Numbered from the stretch's first letter, positions 36,891-45,784 are shown. The stretch: 64,000 nucleotides of DNA from Bin80 sp965203305 (GCA_965203305.1 OZ241874.1:3038001-3102000); one strand, 5' to 3'. The notes: a model not told the origin generated them from the letters alone. Made by a program: numbers and translations.

Positions 36891-36943
36891 TACCTACAGG
36901 CATAGGCACAATGGGCCAATTATAGAGATGTTTTTGTACAAAC
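36891..36943 (+). repeat. MITE-like repeat, right half
   Basis: After the second TACCTA the repeat resumes (ACAGGCATAGGCACAATGGG and then GAGATGTTTTTGTACAAA), matching the right half of the copies at 7218 and 63800. Joining it to 34966-35021 and removing one target copy restores a ~103-bp element. Confidence 0.55.
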
Positions 36944-37086
36944 CCCAAAAATTTGTTCATTTGTTTTTCGTTGGTTCAATTCAATTTGAAATGCTCTCTC
37001 TCTGCAGTAGATGGTTACACCTCTGAGAAATGCGAAACAAGATGGTTCCGTTTTGAGTTACACGAGCTGTAACAATTGGCATTACA

Positions 37087-37455
37087 GTGGCGCGTATTTT
37101 TGAGCCTGACAGAAATGCAGTGACTGCGGCGTGGCCAAAGCTCAGAGAGTGGTTAGACTTGACCCTTGGTTGCGCAGATGACCTTGATGGAGTTCTTTTT
37201 CTGGTTGGTCTCCACGAATCAGGACAGGAATTCAAATCCGATCTGGACAAAGCGTCAAAACAGCGGCTTGTAAACGAAGGCACCTACTGTGTTCTGGAGT
37301 GTCTGGGATGTTTTGAGCGGGTGGGTCAGGAAGTAGATGGCTACTGGATCTGGGAGCCTCATAAGGACTTGCCGGAGGACATGAGTTCTGCTGAACAAGA
37401 TTTACTGCTACGCGCAGGCATTCTCCGTTACTTTGATCATTATTTGAATCCATGA
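37087..37455 (+). CDS. Conserved hypothetical protein
   Basis: 122 residues from GTG 37087. Soluble and acidic, with text such as KLREWLDLTLGCADDLDGVLFLVGLHESGQEF. Not recognised as a named family, but the tight coupling (4-bp ATGA overlap with the cyclophilin gene) and the normal codon usage make it a real gene. Nothing visible points to a function. Confidence 0.75.
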   Translation: MARIFEPDRNAVTAAWPKLREWLDLTLGCADDLDGVLFLVGLHESGQEFKSDLDKASKQRLVNEGTYCVLECLGCFERVGQEVDGYWIWEPHKDLPEDMSSAEQDLLLRAGILRYFDHYLNP

Positions 37456-38195
37456 AACTACTAGTTCAACTTTGCTTATGGTGTCTGTCTATACCTGTTA
37501 TCATGTCTGTTAGTAGTTGCCAAATACGAAGTGCTAACGGACTACCCGATACAAATTTCTTTGAAATCTCTACCCCGATGGGGACCATGGTGATTGAGCT
37601 CTATGACGATACGCCAGTTCATAGAGACAATTTCAAAAAACTCGCACAAGAAGGGTTCTTTGACGGAACGAATTTCCACCGCGTGATTGGCGGATTCATG
37701 ATTCAGGGTGGAGACCCGAATTCACGGGATGATGATCCGAACAACGATGGAGGGGGAGGGCCTGGATATACGCTTCCCGCAGAAATCGTCCCCGGACACT
37801 ACCATAAGCGGGGTGCACTTGCGTCTGCTCGCATGGGAGACGATATGAACCCGGAGCGAGAATCCAGTGGAAGCCAGTTCTATATTGTCCATGGCAGTAT
37901 TTATCCCGAAGAGTCTCTTGACCAGTTAGAAAACCGACTGAAGCAGACCATTCCCGATTCCACATTTTCGTATTCCGCCGAAGCGAAAGCCGCATACATG
38001 AGTGAAGGGGGTGCACCTATGCTGGATGGGATGTATACTGTCTTTGGTGAGCTGGTCACGGGCTATGACGTAATGGACCGAATCACTCGTGTCCTGACCC
38101 CGAATCGGGCGGGTCAGCGTGGTCTCCCTAATGGAGATATGCCTATGATATCGGTTACCATGGAGGTTCGCCCAATCCCCGGCTATGAAAGATAG
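37452..38195 (+). CDS. Cyclophilin-type peptidyl-prolyl cis-trans isomerase, exported lipoprotein
   Basis: 247 residues. The N-terminus MKLLVQLCLWCLSIPVIMSVSSC has a lipobox-like end (SVSSC), so the enzyme is probably anchored in the envelope. The cyclophilin core is clear: MGTMVIELYDDTPVHRDNFKKL, FFDGTNFHRVIGGFMIQGGDP (catalytic Arg in FHRV), GALASARMGDDMNP, SSGSQFYIVHG and MDGMYTVFGELVTGYDV-like text. It assists proline isomerisation in exported proteins. It overlaps the upstream hypothetical gene by 4 bp and lysS by 11 bp. Confidence 0.9.
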   Translation: MKLLVQLCLWCLSIPVIMSVSSCQIRSANGLPDTNFFEISTPMGTMVIELYDDTPVHRDNFKKLAQEGFFDGTNFHRVIGGFMIQGGDPNSRDDDPNNDGGGGPGYTLPAEIVPGHYHKRGALASARMGDDMNPERESSGSQFYIVHGSIYPEESLDQLENRLKQTIPDSTFSYSAEAKAAYMSEGGAPMLDGMYTVFGELVTGYDVMDRITRVLTPNRAGQRGLPNGDMPMISVTMEVRPIPGYER

Positions 38196-39702
38196 CTCTC
38201 CTCCCCGCCAACTCTCCGACCAGGAGCAGGTACGTCGGCAGTCAAGAGATGCACTGGAAGCATCCGGGATAAACCCGTATCCCTATGAGTGGCCCGTATG
38301 TGACCATGTTGACTCTGTACTGAAAACATTTGACGAAACCACCCTCCCAAAGACAGTCTCCATGGCAGGCCGACTGATGAGCCGTCGGATCATGGGAAAA
38401 GCTTCTTTCTTTGATCTGCAAGATGCAACAGGTCGCATGCAGGTTTATGTCCGTAGAGATGACATGCCTGAAGGGTTCTACAATGAGGTATTCAAACGTC
38501 ATATTGACATCGGAGATATCGTTGGGATTGAAGGACATGTGTTCCGAACACGGATGGGGGAAGTTACCGTGCATGCCTCAAAGTTGGAACTTCTTTCCAA
38601 GGCCCTGCGGCCGCTTCCTATCGTCAAGGAACAGGAAGGAAGCATCTTTAATGAGGTTACTGAAAAGGAATTTCGATATCGGCAACGCTATGTGGACTTA
38701 ACCGTCAACCCGCATGTGCGAGAGACATTTGTACAGCGGGCTCATATGGTTACGGCTATCCGCAAATTCCTGGATGATAAGGGGTTCATTGAAGTCGAAA
38801 CTCCTGTTCTCCAACCTGTTTATGGCGGAGCTTCGGCGCGTCCATTCAAGACCCACCATAATGCCCTGGACATGCCGCTATACATGCGTATCGCAGATGA
38901 ATTGTACCTGAAACGGTGCATTGTCGGGGGATTTGACGGGGTGTATGAAATTTCCAAAGATTTCAGGAATGAGGGCTTAAGTCGATTTCATAACCCGGAA
39001 TTCACCATGCTGGAACTGTATGTTTCCTACAAGGACTACATCTGGATGATGGATTTGGTGGAAGAATTGATTGGATCGGTGGCCATCACCTTGCACGGTC
39101 AGCCCAAAGTTCAGTGGGATGGCGAGGAGATTTCATTTGAGCGACCTTGGCCCCGTCTCCCTTTTTTTGAGGCAATCGCCAAGGAAACAGGGCATGACCT
39201 GTATCAACAAGATCACAATAAAATTCTGGAAGTAGCTGTTTCCCTGGACATAGAGACCTCGTCCTCCATGGGAATCGGAAAATTACTGGATGAAATTTTC
39301 AGCACATCCGTTGAACCTCACCTCATTCAACCCACCTTCATTACAGACTATCCAGTTGAACTGAGTCCACTTGCCAAGAAACACAGAAAGCGAGACGGAC
39401 TGGTGGAGAGATTTGAAATGTTTACGGGCGGAAAGGAATTGTGCAATGCATTCAGTGAGCTGAACGATCCAGATGATCAGAGGGGACGATTTGAGGAACA
39501 GCTCCGTCTTCGTAAGGGAGGAGATCTTGAGGCAATGCAGATGGACCATGACTATCTCCGTGCACTTGAATATGGAATGCCGCCCACTGCCGGCTTGGGG
39601 ATAGGGATTGACCGTCTGACGATGTTAATGACCAATCAAGCCAGTATTCGCGATGTGATCCTCTTCCCACTAATGCGTCCAGACGAACAGGAATCGTTAT
39701 GA
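38185..39702 (+). CDS. lysS: Lysyl-tRNA synthetase, class II
   Basis: 505 residues, normal for bacterial class II LysRS. It has an N-terminal OB-fold anticodon-binding domain (SMAGRLMSRRIMGKASFFDLQD-type text, residues ~50-160) and the class II catalytic domain. Motif 1 is around FLDDKGFIEVETPVLQP, motif 2 is YEISKDFRNEGLSRFHNPEFT, and motif 3 is PPTAGLGIGIDRLTML. It attaches lysine to tRNA-Lys. It is the last gene of a short operon with the hypothetical and cyclophilin genes, and it converges with queG. Confidence 0.96.
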   Translation: MKDSSPPRQLSDQEQVRRQSRDALEASGINPYPYEWPVCDHVDSVLKTFDETTLPKTVSMAGRLMSRRIMGKASFFDLQDATGRMQVYVRRDDMPEGFYNEVFKRHIDIGDIVGIEGHVFRTRMGEVTVHASKLELLSKALRPLPIVKEQEGSIFNEVTEKEFRYRQRYVDLTVNPHVRETFVQRAHMVTAIRKFLDDKGFIEVETPVLQPVYGGASARPFKTHHNALDMPLYMRIADELYLKRCIVGGFDGVYEISKDFRNEGLSRFHNPEFTMLELYVSYKDYIWMMDLVEELIGSVAITLHGQPKVQWDGEEISFERPWPRLPFFEAIAKETGHDLYQQDHNKILEVAVSLDIETSSSMGIGKLLDEIFSTSVEPHLIQPTFITDYPVELSPLAKKHRKRDGLVERFEMFTGGKELCNAFSELNDPDDQRGRFEEQLRLRKGGDLEAMQMDHDYLRALEYGMPPTAGLGIGIDRLTMLMTNQASIRDVILFPLMRPDEQESL

Positions 39703-39784
39703 CGACATTTCCAATAAATTACTTCTGAACAAGATCGGAAATTTTACGGAATTTACGGCCCAGACCAAGCATAATCTGTGCCCC

Positions 39785-40750
39785 CTACTCTCTATTAAGA
39801 GAGTGATACTGTTTTGCAGCGCGAACATTGCGCTGAAAGCCCTCATACTTTGCCCGCTTCACAGCACTGCCTTTGAAGCGCTTGCGGAAGGCCTCAAGGT
39901 CCAGTTCCTCCCACTCCTCCAATGATGTATCTCGGACTCCTTCCCTCGGAAAGAACCTAGGCTCGTTCGTTTTACGGCTGAACTTATTCCATGGGCATAC
40001 ATCCTGGCAAACATCACATCCAAAAATCCAGTTTTCCTGCCGGGATACGATATCATCGGGCAATGAATCTCCCCGATGTTCTATGGTCCAATAGGAAATA
40101 CAACGATTCGCGTCCACTGCGTAGGGTTTATATATAGCGTCCGTAGGGCATGCATCAATACATCTGGTACATGACCCGCAGTGATCATATGTAGCTGCCT
40201 GATCACAAGTCAGCGGCACATCTATGATCATGGTTCCAATGAAAAACCAGGAACCCCTACGGGGATTGATCAGATTGGTGTTTTTGCCAATCCAGCCCAA
40301 GCCGCTACGCTGCGCCCAGACCTTATCCATCACGGGTGCAGAATCAACGAAAACACGCCCGGACAAGGTTTTAACTTCACCCTCAAGCCACGCATACAGT
40401 TCATAGAGACGCTCTTTCATAACTTGATGATAGTCATCTCCCCACGCGTAGCGGCTGATTTTTCCTGCCTCATCTGCACATTCTGAACCCTGCCAATAGC
40501 CATACAGAACTGTTACAACCCGTTTTGCTCCCGGTACCAGTTTTCTGGGATCTACACGCTTTTCAAAATTCCGGGCCATGTAATGCATAGATGCATGCTG
40601 CCCATTTGCAAGCCAAGCCTCGAGGTGCTCTGCCTCATCATTTAGCCGGCGGGCCTCAGCAATACCGCATGCATCAAAGCCTAATCTGGCAGCCTCCCGT
40701 TTTAATCGCTGCGTGAGCGCAAATTGCTGATTCTCATCAAATCCAGGCAT
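39785..40750 (-). CDS. queG: Epoxyqueuosine reductase
   Basis: 321 residues. The final step of queuosine synthesis: cobalamin-dependent reduction of epoxyqueuosine in tRNA. Visible features are the N-terminal LGFDACGIAEARRL, the paired 4Fe-4S motifs CGSCTRCIDACPTDAI and CDVCQDVCPWN, and the substrate-region text GWIGKNTNLINPRRGSWFFIG. It is a normal-length, single-domain form without the HEAT-repeat extension. It stands alone, convergent with lysS. Confidence 0.95.
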   Translation of the reverse strand: MPGFDENQQFALTQRLKREAARLGFDACGIAEARRLNDEAEHLEAWLANGQHASMHYMARNFEKRVDPRKLVPGAKRVVTVLYGYWQGSECADEAGKISRYAWGDDYHQVMKERLYELYAWLEGEVKTLSGRVFVDSAPVMDKVWAQRSGLGWIGKNTNLINPRRGSWFFIGTMIIDVPLTCDQAATYDHCGSCTRCIDACPTDAIYKPYAVDANRCISYWTIEHRGDSLPDDIVSRQENWIFGCDVCQDVCPWNKFSRKTNEPRFFPREGVRDTSLEEWEELDLEAFRKRFKGSAVKRAKYEGFQRNVRAAKQYHSLNRE

Positions 40751-41057
40751 AGGAATAACAGTTGGCAGATTTCCGAAAAAACATTAAAACTTGCTGTACA
40801 GAATACTATGATCCCAACTTTTCAACAAACACAACTGGGAAAGCACCCTTCAGAGGCAATTCTGATGAAGCTTGGCTAAATCCGTTGCCGTTTTCAGTCT
40901 GATCAGAGAGACCTGCCCCAGAAAATGACTGATGATCAAAAATCAGGCATACCCCGAAATTATGAACCATTGGAACAAAATGATCAGACTCCAAGCTCGC
41001 AGATTCGTAACGGTATCCGATTCGTGGACTCATTTCAGGTACTCATGTACCTGAGTA
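40751..41057. other. Intergenic region with a short perfect hairpin
   Basis: About 310 bp. An 8-bp perfect stem with a 4-nt loop (TCAGGTAC at 41035-41042, GTACCTGA at 41047-41054) lies 4 bp beyond the end of the DUF262-HNH gene and may act as its terminator, though no T-run follows. A 75-codon minus-strand frame here has no recognisable family and is not called. Confidence 0.4.
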
Positions 41058-42281
41058 TCAACAGGAACCTGCCTCCCCTGTTGACTTTAGGAACCCTGCC
41101 TCAATCTCTTCTGCCAGTTCCCGATCCCTGATCGCGTCTTGCTTTGTCTTGTTCTTGTGGCAGGGCTTACAGAGCATCTGGCAGTTTTCCGGGGTGGTCG
41201 GGCCTCCGTCCACCCACCGTTTGATGTGATCTGCCTCCATCTCCGACAACCTCAGGGGACCTTTATCGCACATGAAACAAAGTGCTTTCTGTTTGGCATG
41301 GACTGCCTGCTTTGTCCTTTTCGTGAATCCACGCAAACTCAGGTATCTGCGGTACTCGGGATGCTTTCCCGAAAGAAGGTAAGGATAAACGCCCTTGTCG
41401 TTGGAAACATCTTCGTCCTTGAGAAGAGCCTCCACATCAATGGTCATCTGCTCTCTGTTAAATGTTCTGTCTCCAAATTCTCGGTACCACTTCCCCCAGT
41501 CATTCCCCTCCATACCCTTTAGTCCCTGCTCTCCAAAGACACTATGGATCCAGTCAATAACCTTCCTGTAGTGATCCCACAGGGGCCTGGCATCCTCATC
41601 ATGCTGATGGGTTGCCATGTAGTCTTCAATTCCATCTGATGTCCCGTCTGTAATCCAGCGCAGGACGGTTTCCAGATACTCTTGTCGCACAGGATCTCCT
41701 CTCACATACTTGTTCCCAATGGTGTGGGCAGGGCCACCATTTTTGCTGAAATGCCGTTTGGCATCTGCAAGCCATGCGGCATCTCCCTTGCTGAAGACTG
41801 CATTGCGAATTTCCTGATTGGTCATGGTCGCCCCTGCCGTGTTTACAGTTTTGAACCACGCGATCTTGGCATCCCATGTTCCCTTGCACAGATAGATCAT
41901 CAGCTTATAGTCCATGATCCGATTCTGCACCTCATCGCTCAGGTTGGCGAACCCCAGTCGGGTTCCATCCACATTAATCGTGATCGGACTGTTCACATAT
42001 TCCGCGATAGACATGGTACGCTGTTGCCCGTCAATGATCTCGAATCCGCCATCATCACGGACGGCCCAATACATGGTGTTCAAGGGAAGTCCGTTCAGTA
42101 TGGTGTGGAGCACAGCCTCCCTCTGAGCCTCCCTGTATACGAAGTTGCGCTGATACTTGGGACGGATGTTCAGTCTCCCTCCGTAGCCGACCACACCGTC
42201 ATCCCCATTATTCACATATCCATTGAGGACCTCTCGCACGGGAATTTCCCGAAGTTCCACATCCATGGACAAGCTCTTCAT
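41058..42281 (-). CDS. DUF262 domain / HNH endonuclease
   Basis: 407 residues. The N-terminal DUF262 (ParB/GmrS-like) domain carries PKYQRNFVYREAQREAVLHT and EIIDGQQRTMSIAEY (DGQQRT at ~84-89), a motif that in GmrSD-type enzymes belongs to the nucleotide-handling half. The C-terminal HNH nuclease shows CFMCDKGPLRLSEMEADHIK and GGPTTPENCQMLCKPCHKNK (residues ~325-375). The start overlaps the stop of the EcoRI-family methyltransferase gene by 4 bp (ATGA). The pairing suggests the nuclease is the restriction partner, or is otherwise controlled by the methylation made by that enzyme. This is inference from gene order and domains. Confidence 0.88.
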   Translation of the reverse strand: MKSLSMDVELREIPVREVLNGYVNNGDDGVVGYGGRLNIRPKYQRNFVYREAQREAVLHTILNGLPLNTMYWAVRDDGGFEIIDGQQRTMSIAEYVNSPITINVDGTRLGFANLSDEVQNRIMDYKLMIYLCKGTWDAKIAWFKTVNTAGATMTNQEIRNAVFSKGDAAWLADAKRHFSKNGGPAHTIGNKYVRGDPVRQEYLETVLRWITDGTSDGIEDYMATHQHDEDARPLWDHYRKVIDWIHSVFGEQGLKGMEGNDWGKWYREFGDRTFNREQMTIDVEALLKDEDVSNDKGVYPYLLSGKHPEYRRYLSLRGFTKRTKQAVHAKQKALCFMCDKGPLRLSEMEADHIKRWVDGGPTTPENCQMLCKPCHKNKTKQDAIRDRELAEEIEAGFLKSTGEAGSC

Positions 42282-43256
42282 TGCCTCACCTGTTTGTTTC
42301 GGATTACAATACGGGCATAAATCTCCTTCCCATTTAGAATAAATCTACTCTGTTTTCCTGTCAATCTCTTTACGAGTGGACGGTCCAATCCAATAATCTC
42401 AAACTGCTCAGGATTGTGCTTGTCCAGAAAACTGATTGGCACCCCCATTGCCCCGTCCCAGTCCTTTGGAATGTCCTTGACCCAGTCTACATTGATCGCA
42501 TCGTAGTTGTCATAGTGTGGATACTTCTCCGAGGAGTAGGTACGATACAGTACCAGTTCCTCGTTACGCCTGTGATGCGGGAGATTGGTGTACCATCCCA
42601 CCTTGCCAAATTTCTGAAACCACCTCTCTCTTTTCTGACAAAAGTATGACTTGCCTGCACTGTTTCCCGGTGTTTCAAGTTCCTTCACACGGGTGAGCCC
42701 GCTCCATATCAGGTTCTCTTTGATCAGGGGGAAGACATCCTTGTAAGTGATGACATTCATGTCACCCACGATCAAAAACTTCTTGTCGTACCTCATCAAC
42801 TGCTTCAGGAATACCCTGAATTTGGAGAAGGGAGGATTGGTGACCACGATGTCAGATTCTTTCAGGAGCTTGATGCACTCCTCACTCGCAAAATCCCCAT
42901 CCCCCTGCAAATTGTATACTCCGATCTCATGTGGATCAGGGACACGATTCCCGTCCCTGTCTCCGGTATACTCCAGACGAAGTCCGTGAGCACAGTCATG
43001 GCGGGAAAAAAGGTCACATTCCTGGCTCTGGTAACAGGTGGTGATTAGTTTCTTGAGTCTCAGGCGTTCAAAGTGGGTAGAGAAGAACTGGAAGAAGTTG
43101 CTGACCGTCGGATCATCACAGTTACAATAGACGGTTTGCCCCCCCCCATATTTTTTCATCGTAATGCCTGATCTCCGCCTCAATATCCACTAGTTGCGTA
43201 TAAAATTCGTCATTCTTGTCCTGTCTTGCTCGGTGGAGGCTCCGGTTTCCGCTCAT
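42278..43256 (-). CDS. EcoRI-family adenine-specific DNA methyltransferase, out of frame at a poly-G tract
   Basis: The main frame shows the EcoRI methylase family over nearly its full length: VYCNCDDPTVSNFFQFFSTH, LKKLITTCYQSQ, RVPDPHEIGVYNLQGDGDF, the catalytic VVTNPPFSKFRVF, KFLIVGDMNVITYKDVFPLI and a C-terminal RFILNGKEIYARIVIRNK. The true N-terminus lies in another frame: ATG 43256 gives MSGNRSLHRARQDKNDEFYT then QLVDIEAEIRHYDEKIWGG, and the DEFYTQL segment is a family hallmark. Between them is G9 (43139-43147), which makes the ATG-started product stop after 44 codons. With G8 the join is exact (KIWGGQTVYCNCDDP), with no missing or extra residue against the family pattern. An annotation starting at 43183 would be an artefact. 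Confidence 0.9.
43139..43147 (-). repeat. G9 tract inside the methyltransferase coding sequence (putative phase-variation switch)
   Basis: Nine C on the plus strand, nine G in the coding direction, 37 codons after the ATG. Eight or eleven G give the full-length enzyme and nine gives a truncated peptide. This is the classic form of a slipped-strand contingency tract. Confidence 0.8.
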
Positions 43257-43344
43257 GCTCTCGTAAAGTCAGTCGTATGACATTGTGAACAGTTTCTCTC
43301 GGGAACACTCACATTGATGAACCCCTTGTATTGGCAGAGAAGAC

Positions 43345-43647
43345 CTAAAAAGAAGGAAACAGGCTTTCAATCCACAAGCTCAGGAGGATGGTACTGGGGG
43401 CGAAGCCGATCCAGCTAAACTTGATCTCTCGAGACCTTAAAACCTCACGGTAATAACTTTCAAACAACCAGCGATCTTCCCCATCATACTTTGCCAGCAA
43501 CCGGGTTGGAGGCTTTGGCGAATTCAGATATGCAATCAATACTCCTATACTGTTGAGAAGAAATCCAACCCAGAACCACCTTGCCATTGAAACACGATGT
43601 GCCTCCAGTTCTGCATCCTGAAGGACAGAGAAATGAACATCTGACAT
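43345..43647 (-). CDS. Small two-TM membrane protein, hypothetical
   Basis: 100 residues. The first hydrophobic segment is ~22-44 (MARWFWVGFLLNSIGVLIAYL) and the second is near the C-terminus (IGFAPSTILLSLWIESLF), with a charged loop containing KYDGEDRWLFESYYREVLR between. No family recognised. It lies between the methyltransferase gene and the ompA-like gene, same strand, with no overlap, so it is probably independent. Confidence 0.6.
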   Translation of the reverse strand: MSDVHFSVLQDAELEAHRVSMARWFWVGFLLNSIGVLIAYLNSPKPPTRLLAKYDGEDRWLFESYYREVLRSREIKFSWIGFAPSTILLSLWIESLFPSF

Positions 43648-43810
43648 GCAACCGTACCCTGTTTAGAATTACTGAACTTTCTGCCGCTTTTTCATAATCC
43701 CGATCACATTGCGAACTTCGGAGCACATATTATATCCCGCATCATGCCAGATCATCAAGGTTCTGGGAGAACGATGTGCCTGGTCAGGAAACCCGGCTAA
43801 ACCAGCCATC

Positions 43811-43853
43811 AAACCCAAGTGCCCCAATGGACTAGATCAGGGCACTTGGGTTT
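43811..43853. terminator. Bidirectional-type hairpin terminator
   Basis: AAACCCAAGTGCC (43811-43823) is perfectly complementary to GGCACTTGGGTTT (43841-43853), a 13-bp stem with a 17-nt loop, followed by TTTTCT on the plus strand and ending in T-rich sequence on the minus strand. It lies 11 bp beyond the stop of the ompA-like gene and most likely terminates it. Confidence 0.75.
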
Positions 43854-43864
43854 TCTGCCGACTG

Positions 43865-45427
43865 CTAGTTGGCAGGAATCGTATCCACCCGACGGAACTG
43901 GGCAGCAGCACCCTTCTTGGTTGTCTGTCCACCTGCCCCCATCCCCATATCTGACAGACGAGAAGCATCAATTCCGTTGTCAATGTAATACTGCCGGACA
44001 GCCAAGGCACGATCCTCGCTCAGCCGCTGTGCGTTCCGCTCGTCACGCGATGCATACCCTTCAATACGCACATTCAGATCGCAATTCTGGAGGATCTCCA
44101 GATTCTCCCTTAACTCGCTGCGACCGATATCTGTCAGAGTAGAGGAATTGCGATCAAAGAAGACCGTGTTCATCTCCGAAATATCACAGTCAAAGCACCC
44201 CTCTTCCGTAACATTCACCACGGCAGTACGACTGTCACTGCCTGCATCATTGGTCAGTGTCAGGGTTACCGTGTAGGAACCGGCCTGATCGTATGTATGG
44301 GAAGGGCTGGCTGCGGTACTGCTCTGCCCGTCTCCGAAGTCCCACATGTACCGGACTGGCTCGGACCCGCTCGTGTTGACCGTGAATGTCACACTCTGAT
44401 CTGCATCGCAAATGCTTACACTTTCCTTGCTGGCACTCAGGGCAATAATTTCAGCCGGAGACATAACCGTGACACGGCAGCCACCCGTAGCTGCACCAGC
44501 TTCGTTTGTTGCAAAGAACATCACCTCATAGGTTCCACCTTCTGTGTAGGTATGAGTCCCGGAGGCTCCCGTGGCGGTAGCACCATCACCAAATTCCCAG
44601 CGCAGTTCAAGTGGCTGGGTTGCCACTTCCGCATTTGTGACTGCAGAGAAGTCTGACGGGGTACCCGTAACAACCATCTCTGCAGGACAGGTCAATGCAC
44701 CAACCTCTGGAGGAGTAGTTGCTTTCGCAAAATTAATCTTGAACCCAACCCCAAGGGCAACCAGAGCATCCGCCCCGCCATACCCGTACTCGGAGGTGCC
44801 ATCCAGAGCCTCATCATCAAGATGGAATCCCGCATTCAGTTCTGTGAAGAAGGAAGTACGCGGATTCAGGGCGATATCCAGCCCCGCGCCGAAAAGAGGC
44901 CCGAATGCCCCCGCACTCTCCTCCATACTGTAGGAGGGAGGCTGATCCTGGTTCACATTCCCGAAGGAGTAGGAAAGACCAAAATTGAGATACGGGGCCA
45001 CACGCGTGGCAGACTTTGCAAAGGTATAGCGTCCAACCGCCTGAATGGAGTTTCGTATAGTCTCATCCTCCGATACGCCAACGACATCGCTGACCCGCGC
45101 CGGAAACTGTGTGATTACAGGGTACTCTCCGATGCTGACCGAGAGACCAATGGAAAACGGAACACTGAGCTGATAGCCAAGCTCAAGCCCCAGGTTCCAG
45201 GGAGTCCCCACGTCAAAAGCATCCCCGTTAAAGTTCAGAGGCGACTTCTCATTGTCCCCGAAATAGGACGAAAAACCGACCCTGGGCTTTACGAAAAAGG
45301 TTCCCTCAGGGCGCAAGTTCCTGGCGTATTCCTGTGCCACCGCACCGGGAAGGATCATCAGAATGAGTCCCAGTGACAAGAGCCGGAGGACCATCCTGGA
45401 TAGTAGAGTTGTACGAGTTCTGTTCAT
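43865..45427 (-). CDS. OmpA-family outer-membrane protein with two PKD domains
   Basis: 520 residues. Signal peptide ending LILMILPGAVAQ. Residues ~30-240 look like an outer-membrane beta-barrel (alternating text such as VGFSSYFGDNEKSPLNF and LGLELGYQLSVPFSIGLSVSIG). Two PKD domains follow at ~255-330 (WEFGDGATATGASGTHTYTE) and ~335-410 (WDFGDGQSSTAASPSHTYD). The C-terminal OmpA peptidoglycan-binding domain (~420-520) has NTVFFDRNSSTLTDIG and VRIEGYASRDERNAQRLSEDRA. It should tether the outer membrane to peptidoglycan. It is the last gene before a strong terminator, 48 bp downstream of rpsT. Confidence 0.9.
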   Translation of the reverse strand: MNRTRTTLLSRMVLRLLSLGLILMILPGAVAQEYARNLRPEGTFFVKPRVGFSSYFGDNEKSPLNFNGDAFDVGTPWNLGLELGYQLSVPFSIGLSVSIGEYPVITQFPARVSDVVGVSEDETIRNSIQAVGRYTFAKSATRVAPYLNFGLSYSFGNVNQDQPPSYSMEESAGAFGPLFGAGLDIALNPRTSFFTELNAGFHLDDEALDGTSEYGYGGADALVALGVGFKINFAKATTPPEVGALTCPAEMVVTGTPSDFSAVTNAEVATQPLELRWEFGDGATATGASGTHTYTEGGTYEVMFFATNEAGAATGGCRVTVMSPAEIIALSASKESVSICDADQSVTFTVNTSGSEPVRYMWDFGDGQSSTAASPSHTYDQAGSYTVTLTLTNDAGSDSRTAVVNVTEEGCFDCDISEMNTVFFDRNSSTLTDIGRSELRENLEILQNCDLNVRIEGYASRDERNAQRLSEDRALAVRQYYIDNGIDASRLSDMGMGAGGQTTKKGAAAQFRRVDTIPAN

Positions 45428-45475
45428 TAGACTTGTATGAGTTTGAAGAATGTATCCGCCTGCAGACCCGAAAGG

Positions 45476-45733
45476 TCAGCCTGCGACCTTGTTCAGATGC
45501 CGTGATATTTGAGATTTGTAGTGTGCAGCCTTGTTGCGATGGATGATCCCCTTTGTGGCAAGCCTGTCCAGATATGCCTGGGTCTCGGGGTAAAGGGTCT
45601 TCGCAACGGAAATATCCTCGGTCTGCATGATTCTCTTAACCATAGTCCGCATTCGACTGCGGTGTTCGCGATTACGAAGTCGGCGTACGGCATTCTGGCG
45701 TACCCGCTTAACCGCAGAGGCGTGTTGAGGCAT
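45476..45733 (-). CDS. rpsT: 30S ribosomal protein S20
   Basis: 85 residues, the typical length. It is highly basic with the family pattern: MPQHASAVKRVRQNAVRRLRN, then RTMVKRIMQ and GIIHRNKAAHYKSQISRHLNK. Binds 16S rRNA early in 30S assembly. It follows ftsZ by 51 bp on the same strand. Confidence 0.95.
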   Translation of the reverse strand: MPQHASAVKRVRQNAVRRLRNREHRSRMRTMVKRIMQTEDISVAKTLYPETQAYLDRLATKGIIHRNKAAHYKSQISRHLNKVAG

Positions 45734-45784
45734 AAGGGTTATTGTCTGGTTTGTACAAGATACAGCTTGGGGGGAAACAATACA

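Noticed and set aside
40806..41033. 75-codon minus-strand frame between queG and the nuclease gene
   Set aside because: No recognisable family, no clear start, and it lies in a region that otherwise looks intergenic.
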